Assembly (NCBI GenBank): GCA_905221605.1
Contig: CAJNDS010000065.1
Location: 62,001 to 126,000, forward strand
Direction: 5' to 3'
From: Symbiodinium natans
Taxonomy: Eukaryota > Sar > Dinophyceae > Suessiales > Symbiodiniaceae
DNA length: 64,000 nt
A program made the translations under genes and the position numbers. Shown here piece by piece: positions 58,575-64,000 of the stretch (within the stretch, counting starts at the first letter, position 1; each line of letters begins with the position of its first letter). The notes under the pieces were generated by a model that was given only the letters and a program-made list of their open reading frames with translations, did no database searches and was not told the origin of the DNA.

Positions 58575-59363
58575 GGCCAGGTTAGTACGCAAGGATCTTC
58601 TTGCGGAGCTCAAGAGCCCATCAGGCGCCAGTGCAGACCTCCAAAAACCCAGCAGAACCTGGTGCAACGGTCTGACCGTCTAACCCTTGCTTACGCTGTA
58701 GTACTAGTACTGCACTTCTCAGCAGCAAGCACACCTGGTTTCATATTGCGCAGGCGAGGAGGCGTTCACGACCTCATTGCCATGGCTGCAAGATGCAAGC
58801 AGCCATCCGCAGGGCCGCTTCACTTCCCCTTCCGCACCTGAGAGTTTGTTTGAGACACGTGTTGGAGACAACTACAACAAGCCTTGAACCGTAAGCACCG
58901 GTTAATCTCCGCTTGCACCAGGTCGCTGCTTCCGGAGAAGCGGGAAGTCATGATTTGACAGGCATACGGGTTCAATCACGGTCTATGGATGGCTCTGCAG
59001 TGCCAGCATCACACAGCATCATCCTGTTGTCTCTTGGGGCCGTACTCAGATGAAGCATGCAAATTGCACACTGCTATGAACTGGTACTAAACACAGATCA
59101 CACGTCGTGATCGCGGCTGGGTTGACATCACCCGCGCGGAGTGACCGTCATCGCAGGCTTTCTCTTCTCCGGGGGTTCGCCTATTTAAACCTGTGGGCTG
59201 GCAGAGTCTGGGCAATTCAGGGGGCTGATGCCTGAACACACAAGAATACAAATGCATGTGCACATGCTGGGGCATTGGGGTGTTATAGTCTCCCACTGTG
59301 GAGCAACAGCCCTGCGCGTTTCAGGAATGGGGGCACACGAAAGAAAAGTCGATCGCTTACTGC

Positions 59364-61582
59364 ATGAAACTTGGGGGAATGTCGATGATAGAATCGGCAT
59401 GCAGAGTTGTTAGCTGTGCTCCCAACAAGGTAATCTACCTTTTCCCGGGCAAGGAGATGAAAGTTGGCAGGCAGCCGGATGTGTGTTCGGTGGTCCTGGA
59501 CTCCCCAGAGGTGCCGCAGATGATCAGCCGCTGCCACGCTAGACTGGTGGATGCCGAAGGCCTCGCAGTTCATGCCACCCGTGCTCTCATGTTTCTGCGT
59601 CATCTTGTGAAATGACACTGGCCATTTTTGCGCATGACAGCTGGCTGTGCAGTAGTTAGGCACGATCGCACTGAGATGCACAAAGGATTGGTCGTCATCT
59701 GTGTGACACACATGGGCCTATGGCGCTATAGGGTTTAGGGTTTAGGTTTTAAAAAAAGGTTTGAGGTTTGGGGTGAAGATCGCTACATCATCTGATCATG
59801 TGGGCACCTCGCATCTTCGGTATCAGGCAGCCTAGGAAGCTGCACGACGCTCCACACACAGAGACGCTGGAGAGAATTGTTTGTTTGTAACTCCTTTTCA
59901 TCCTTCGGCGAATTCATCCGAACGGAGTTCGGGAAGAAGTTTACCTGGTTCCTGCCTCCGTCGTATAGCATTGCAAAAGCCGCTGGGAAACTGAGTGGTG
60001 GATGAAGCTGAAGGAGCAAATGACTCAGAAATTGATGCGTAGAGCGAATTTCGTCATGTTGGCAAAAAAAAACATGAGAAGACCACTAACAGACCAATGG
60101 ACAGTGATTTCTGGGTCACGCTACTCGAAGGCAACGGTTGCCAATGTGCAAGGCGCCCCCCCCCCCCCTCCCCCCAAGTTTAGTGAACACATCGCACTCC
60201 CAGCACGGGTCCAGACAATGTTTTGTTGCAAGCGGTCTTTGGAGATAAGCGGCCCCAAAATCTTGAAACCCATGTCTTCCAGCATGGCGTGCTCTCAGCT
60301 GCGTTCCTGGACGCTGGCGTAGGGTGAATGGGGTTCTTGCTGCCGAAAAAGACTGTGACGGCAGGTATTTGGGTTCTGACAGATGAGAAGAGCCTGAATG
60401 GCATCCACGTGAACGACATGAAGCTCACAGCGCCCAAGCTTCTGAGACATGGTGATTCCGTTTGCTTCGGCAGGACCTGTCGGACATGTGCATGGGCCAC
60501 GCTGTAAAGACACTGTGACAGGCTTGTGTTCTTGAGAGTAGACGAGAAGTAGACCAGCCACAGACTCGATCAGGAAGCTACAGGAACGACCCGTGTTCGA
60601 CTATGTCTTCGAAGAAAAAGGCCCACAAAATCCAGAGCGAACAGGGAAAAGGAAACGAGAACCCCAAGCAGATGCAGTATGTGCAGTTGCAGTGGGCCAA
60701 GCTACTGCAGCTGCTAAGCACGCAGACGGTTCAAAGTGTACCAGTGCAAACTGGCCAGAAGGGAAGGCAAGCGGCGCAGGGGAGATTCTTGACCTTGCTG
60801 ATGCAGAAGGGGAAAACGTGTTGCAGAAGGAGATGAGCGAGCTTATGAAGAACCATGTGGCAAGGGTCGCACAAGACAGGCTGGATCTGGATGCCAGACG
60901 TGCAGAACTGGACGCCAAGTTCAAGCAGCTCGAAACTGAAAGGTCGCTGCAACAGCCTTCCGCAAAGGATGCCAGCGCGGCCGCGGTTGATCTCAAGGAT
61001 CTGCAATCGGAGCTTGTGTGTTCCATCTGCCGCGATTGGATTGTTCATGCTTCTTCCATAGAATGCGGGCACATGTTTTGCCGAGAGTGCATCGATGAGT
61101 GGCTCACGCGCAAAAACTTTCTGTGTCCAGTTTGTCGGGCCACGGTCAGACAAGTGCCAACTGCTGCCCGCACGCTTGATATGATTGTTGATAAGACCAT
61201 CCAGCAGAGCAGCAAGTCGGACATACGGGAGTTTGAGAAGCGCGTCAAGAAGGCAGACGAGCTGCAAAGCCAACGACGGGTGGCAACGCGAGACTTGGAA
61301 GAGTCGGTGAAGCAAGCTATTCGGAACAAGAAGACTTTCTTTCACATCAACCAGAACTGGGGGAAAAAGGAGAAGAAAACATTCCACGATGGTGTCAAGC
61401 AATACATATGCGAAGGGAGAGAAGCTTACTGTCAGCTTGTTGGCCTCACTGTCAGTTGGGTGTACAGCGCCGATGACTCAAAACTCAATCAGGCCTTGCA
61501 CAACCTCGGCTTGCAAGACTTTGTTAGCAAGCCCGAGAAAGACATTCGACAGAGACTCTTGATGTTTTTGCATTATGGCTAG
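59364..61582 (+). CDS. FHA-RING E3 ubiquitin ligase (RNF8/CHFR-like architecture)
   Basis: Three exons, 59364-59559, 60365-60473 and 60574-61582, total 1314 bases: 437 residues plus stop. Introns begin GC and GA; both end AG|G. The FHA domain (about residues 10-115, split over all exons) shows KEMKVGRQPDVCSVVLDSPE, then MISRCHARLVDAEGIWVLTD and EKSLNGIHVNDMKL...HGDSVCFGR: the GR, S-R-C-H and N-G-x-x-V-N landmarks of the phosphothreonine-binding face. A coiled coil covers about 188-233. A C3HC4 RING spans about 251-289 (CSIC, ECGHMFCRECI, CPVC). The helical C-terminus is not recognised. Such ligases read phospho-Thr marks and ubiquitinate chromatin or mitotic proteins. ATG at 59364 is the first Met upstream of the FHA; a further 5' exon is possible. 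Confidence 0.9.
59729..59748 (+). repeat. Interstitial telomere-like repeat in the FHA-RING gene intron
   Basis: About two and a half TTTAGGG units, followed by degenerate GGTTT-type sequence to 59775. TTTAGGG is the telomere repeat reported for dinoflagellates. It lies within intron 59560-60364. Confidence 0.75.
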
Positions 61583-62290
61583 TTCATCAGCCAGTGATTA
61601 CCATTGTAGTTGCTGGCGTAGCGGGCCTAAAGGGCTGTCGTCCTGCCATCGTGTTTGTTGTATAGGTTCGGGGATGTCCAATACCTGCTGGAAGTGGGCG
61701 ATTTTCTAGTCGCGGCCACGTGCGAGGCTTTGTTCGCTGTCCGCGTTGGGTGTGAGACTTGTGTTTTTTTTTCATACTTCTTTCTTCATGTAGCACGTAC
61801 GTGCCCCATTCCCAGCCACTTCTTGTGCAGGCGCGCCATCAACCGAACAAGCGCACCAAGATTAGCCTGCGCAGCGTAGTCAGGTGGATAGCGAAATGGA
61901 GCTGCAGCCATCAGCCGTGCCTTCGAATATACAATTACTTGTTCAAGCTTGTCTCGGTACTGACGTGTTGTTAACATGCCGCTACGGCCGAAAGATGGTT
62001 GACGTGGCTGTGGAAGAGCATTCCTTGGGGAGCCAGCACAACTCCTTAGCAGAAGGACTTCAGCGGTACGTGCCTGGGGACGAAGGTCTGACCTCGGAGA
62101 AAGGAGTCTGCCGCACAGGGCTTCGAAAGGACACAGCTCGATCAGGGTGGCTCTCAAGCCGTGGCTTGCAGGGCTGGCCAAGAACTCATGCAGGTGTCAT
62201 ATAGGGGGTTTGGTCTGGGAGCGTTGAGATCGATGTAGATGCACAGAGCTCTTGGATGTTGGTCCACGTTGTCCCATGCGCCGCATTGCG
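61583..62290. other. No firmly supported gene
   Basis: Downstream of the ligase stop. One frame at 61993-62090 reads MVDVAVEEHSLGSQHNSLAE and may be an exon of the following coiled-coil gene, without fixed edges. No polyadenylation-type signal is evident, as usual for dinoflagellates. Confidence 0.35.
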
Positions 62291-62296
62291 GCCCAG

Positions 62297-63660
62297 GAAG
62301 AATCCGCGCAACATCCCCGCTGGATCCTTCAAGCCACAACGTGGAATGGGAGTTAATGGCAGGACCCGTTGCAAACTGCAAAAATGCTGCAAAACTGGCT
62401 GTGCAAGGGGCAAAAGCGCGTCAGGCCAACTGTCTCACAGCAACTCTGCAATTTTTTCGGCATGTCTAGCGGCCATAACAGCAAACTGATGGAAAGATGC
62501 TCTGACACGCTTTGTCAGGATTGCAGCTCGTGCGATGCACGAGGGTGCTCAAAGGATACGCCAGGAGCTTTGCGAATGCTGCGCGCCTGCAGTCTGCCGA
62601 ATTCCGTCCTGTTTATGAATTGGTTTCCCTGGGAGTTTCCCTTGATTTTCTAGATGCTGAAAGTCCTTGAAGATAGCGTGACGAAGACGGGAAGCGACTC
62701 CAGCATACTCCAGCGTAATGTGGGGGGCCCACTGTTTGACAGCTGCAGGGGCTGAAGGCTGAAAACAGTGAAAGCACGGCGTAACATTCCGTAAAATGGC
62801 TCCCGAAAGCCCTGGGGTGGGGGTCAGCGGAATGCAGGCAAATCATTTGTTGGTGGGAGCACCTTGTGTGTTTGACTGCAACAAGCCAGAAAGTGCGTGC
62901 GCGCGCGTGCATGCGCGTGCATGCGCGTGCATGCTGTTGCATGCGCGTGCATGCGCGCGCAATGTGCGTGCGTGCCTTCGTGTCGGCGTGTCGGCGTGCG
63001 GAAGATCTAGGTTTGCTTGAGATTGCCCCGTGCAAGCAGCGAACACGTCGCAGGAGCTCCAAGCCAACCTGATCCAGCAGATGCGGTCCCAAATGGGCGG
63101 CGAAAGATAGATGGAACCTGGCTGTATTTAAGCACTCGACATCTCCAGCTCTTGCGTGTGCATGTTGGGAGCGATCAGATCCAGAACTTCAATCTTATTC
63201 AAGTGGGACTGCCGGTCTGACTGCCAACCTGAGGGACCCTGCAACATCGTGCAACCATGAACCTGAGAGTGGTGATCAAACAGCATTGAGCTGCACAAGT
63301 GCCACACCAAGTGCCACACGAAGGTTCTCACGCCCTTGTCAGGCTGTAACTTCTCGCCAGGAGACATGAGGTAAGCAGAGGTCGTGCGAAGATGTTGATT
63401 TCGTAAGCACCTAGGTCGGTGCTTGACATGGCCACATTGTTGCAAGCAGTCCTTTGCTTAAAGCTGCAGGACAGACACGTTAAGGTTTTTCGGTATTCGC
63501 ACGAAGCTTCCGCTTGCAGCGGTAGGGTGCAGCACATGCATCAAGCCCACATTCCTGCTTAATCTTGCAAGGATATGTGTGGCAGCTCCGTGCTCGCAGA
63601 GCTTCTAAATTTCCAGCACAAAAAGAAAGCCTTGAACGCTGAGCTTCGCATGAGAGAAGC
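62297..63660 (+). CDS. Coiled-coil protein gene, partial exon set
   Basis: Coding-like exons on the plus strand: from 62297 (AG|G; reads NVEWELMAGPVANCKNAAKL then AVQGAKARQANCLTATLQ), near 62507-62575 (reads ALTRFVRIAARAMHEGAQRI), near 62655-62750 (reads LKVLEDSVTKTGSDSSILQR), near 63031-63109 (reads QAANTSQELQANLIQQMRSQ, then a stop) and near 63573-63660 (reads SSVLAELLNFQHKKKALNAE). All are Ala/Gln/Glu/Lys-rich amphipathic helices. The order and joins are not established and a Z-forming repeat interrupts at 62.9 kb. No family recognised. Confidence 0.38.
62893..62985. repeat. Alternating purine-pyrimidine tract (GTGCATGC/GCGCGT)n
   Basis: About 90 bases made almost wholly of GTGCATGCGC-type units and GC/GT dinucleotides in strict purine-pyrimidine alternation, with many GCATGC palindromes. 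This is the sequence class that adopts left-handed Z-DNA under supercoiling. Ala/Cys/Arg frames there are artefacts. Confidence 0.9.
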
Positions 63661-63899
63661 GTGCAGGGTGCATGTAGGTATTCTGACAGAAGCCTGAAGA
63701 TGGTGTCCAACAGTCTCGGCCGTGACAAGCATGAGTCTCAAGACTTCAAAGAGGAGGCATCAAGGGCTAACAGTGCAAACATGTGCCGACCCCGTGCATT
63801 GGGGAGCGGAAGAGCAACCGAGAATCAGATGCAATTCTTCATGCGTATACATCGTCACTGCTGATAGGAGCACACTCACAGGCAGACGTGTGTGTATCT

Positions 63900-64000
63900 A
63901 TTCATTTACTTAATTTTGCATTTATGTACGAGAATATGCTACCATATACACACACGCTTACAAACATGTATAATCTATATATATATATATGTATAGATAT
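63900..64000. repeat. TA-rich tail with (TA)n microsatellite
   Basis: The window ends in AT-rich sequence with CACACA and (TA)n units at 63977-63991. No gene seen in the last 250 bases. Confidence 0.85.

Noticed and set aside
1-64000. tRNA, rRNA or snRNA genes
   Set aside because: Reading by eye found no convincing B-box with matching acceptor stem, and no rRNA-like block. A covariance-model scan would be decisive and was not possible.

Overview
The window looks like nuclear DNA of a dinoflagellate, most likely Symbiodiniaceae or a related member of the Suessiales. Three things point there. The genes are cut into many short exons (about 27 to 660 bases). Their introns mostly begin with GC or GA rather than GT and end in AG followed by G. 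The recognisable proteins (casein kinase 2 alpha, 6TM cation channels with a cyclic-nucleotide fold or EF-hands, a small PDZ-like protein, an FHA-RING ligase) suit a protist with a large ion-channel repertoire. There is no sign of operons, ribosome binding sites or bacterial gene density. All well-supported genes lie on the + strand, consistent with the unidirectional gene arrays known from these genomes.

Layout. 1-3.2 kb: C-terminal half of a casein kinase 2 alpha gene, cut by the window edge. 4.3-6.0 kb: decayed element with a tyrosine-recombinase-like tail. 6.9-13.7 kb: KCNH/CNG-like channel (S1-S6, pore without GYG, cyclic-nucleotide-binding fold). 14-19.7 kb: scattered coding-like exons, the best ending at 19.70 kb, plus one possible minus-strand EF-hand exon. 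20.5-27.3 kb: a complete single-domain voltage-gated channel with two EF-hands, reconstructed as 15 exons that sum to an exact open frame; one intron holds 1.4 kb of GGT/GGC minisatellite. 27.6-28.6 kb: diverged G/C-rich repeats. 30.6-32.5 and 37.2-37.8 kb: exons of genes I do not recognise. 36.0-36.7 kb: TATAG-type minisatellite. 38.6-39.15 kb: degenerate tandem repeat. 42.65-43.55 kb: complete three-exon PDZ-like gene. 44.0-46.1 kb: coiled-coil gene exons. 47.0-47.95 kb: C/G homopolymer block, then an AT-rich island of nested hairpins. 49-51.2 kb: unrecognised multi-exon gene. 52.8-53.85 kb: large hairpin of an 8-bp repeat and a family of ~34-bp dispersed repeats. 56.5-57.5 kb: gene with a helical segment. 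59.36-61.58 kb: complete FHA-RING E3 ligase. 62.3-63.7 kb: further coiled-coil exons.

Exon boundaries were worked out by hand from reading frame, family similarity recalled from memory and the AG|G acceptor rule; no alignment or RNA evidence was available. Two channel genes lie in tandem and two other genes are signalling proteins (a kinase and a phosphopeptide-reading ubiquitin ligase), but nothing in the sequence shows that they act in one pathway.
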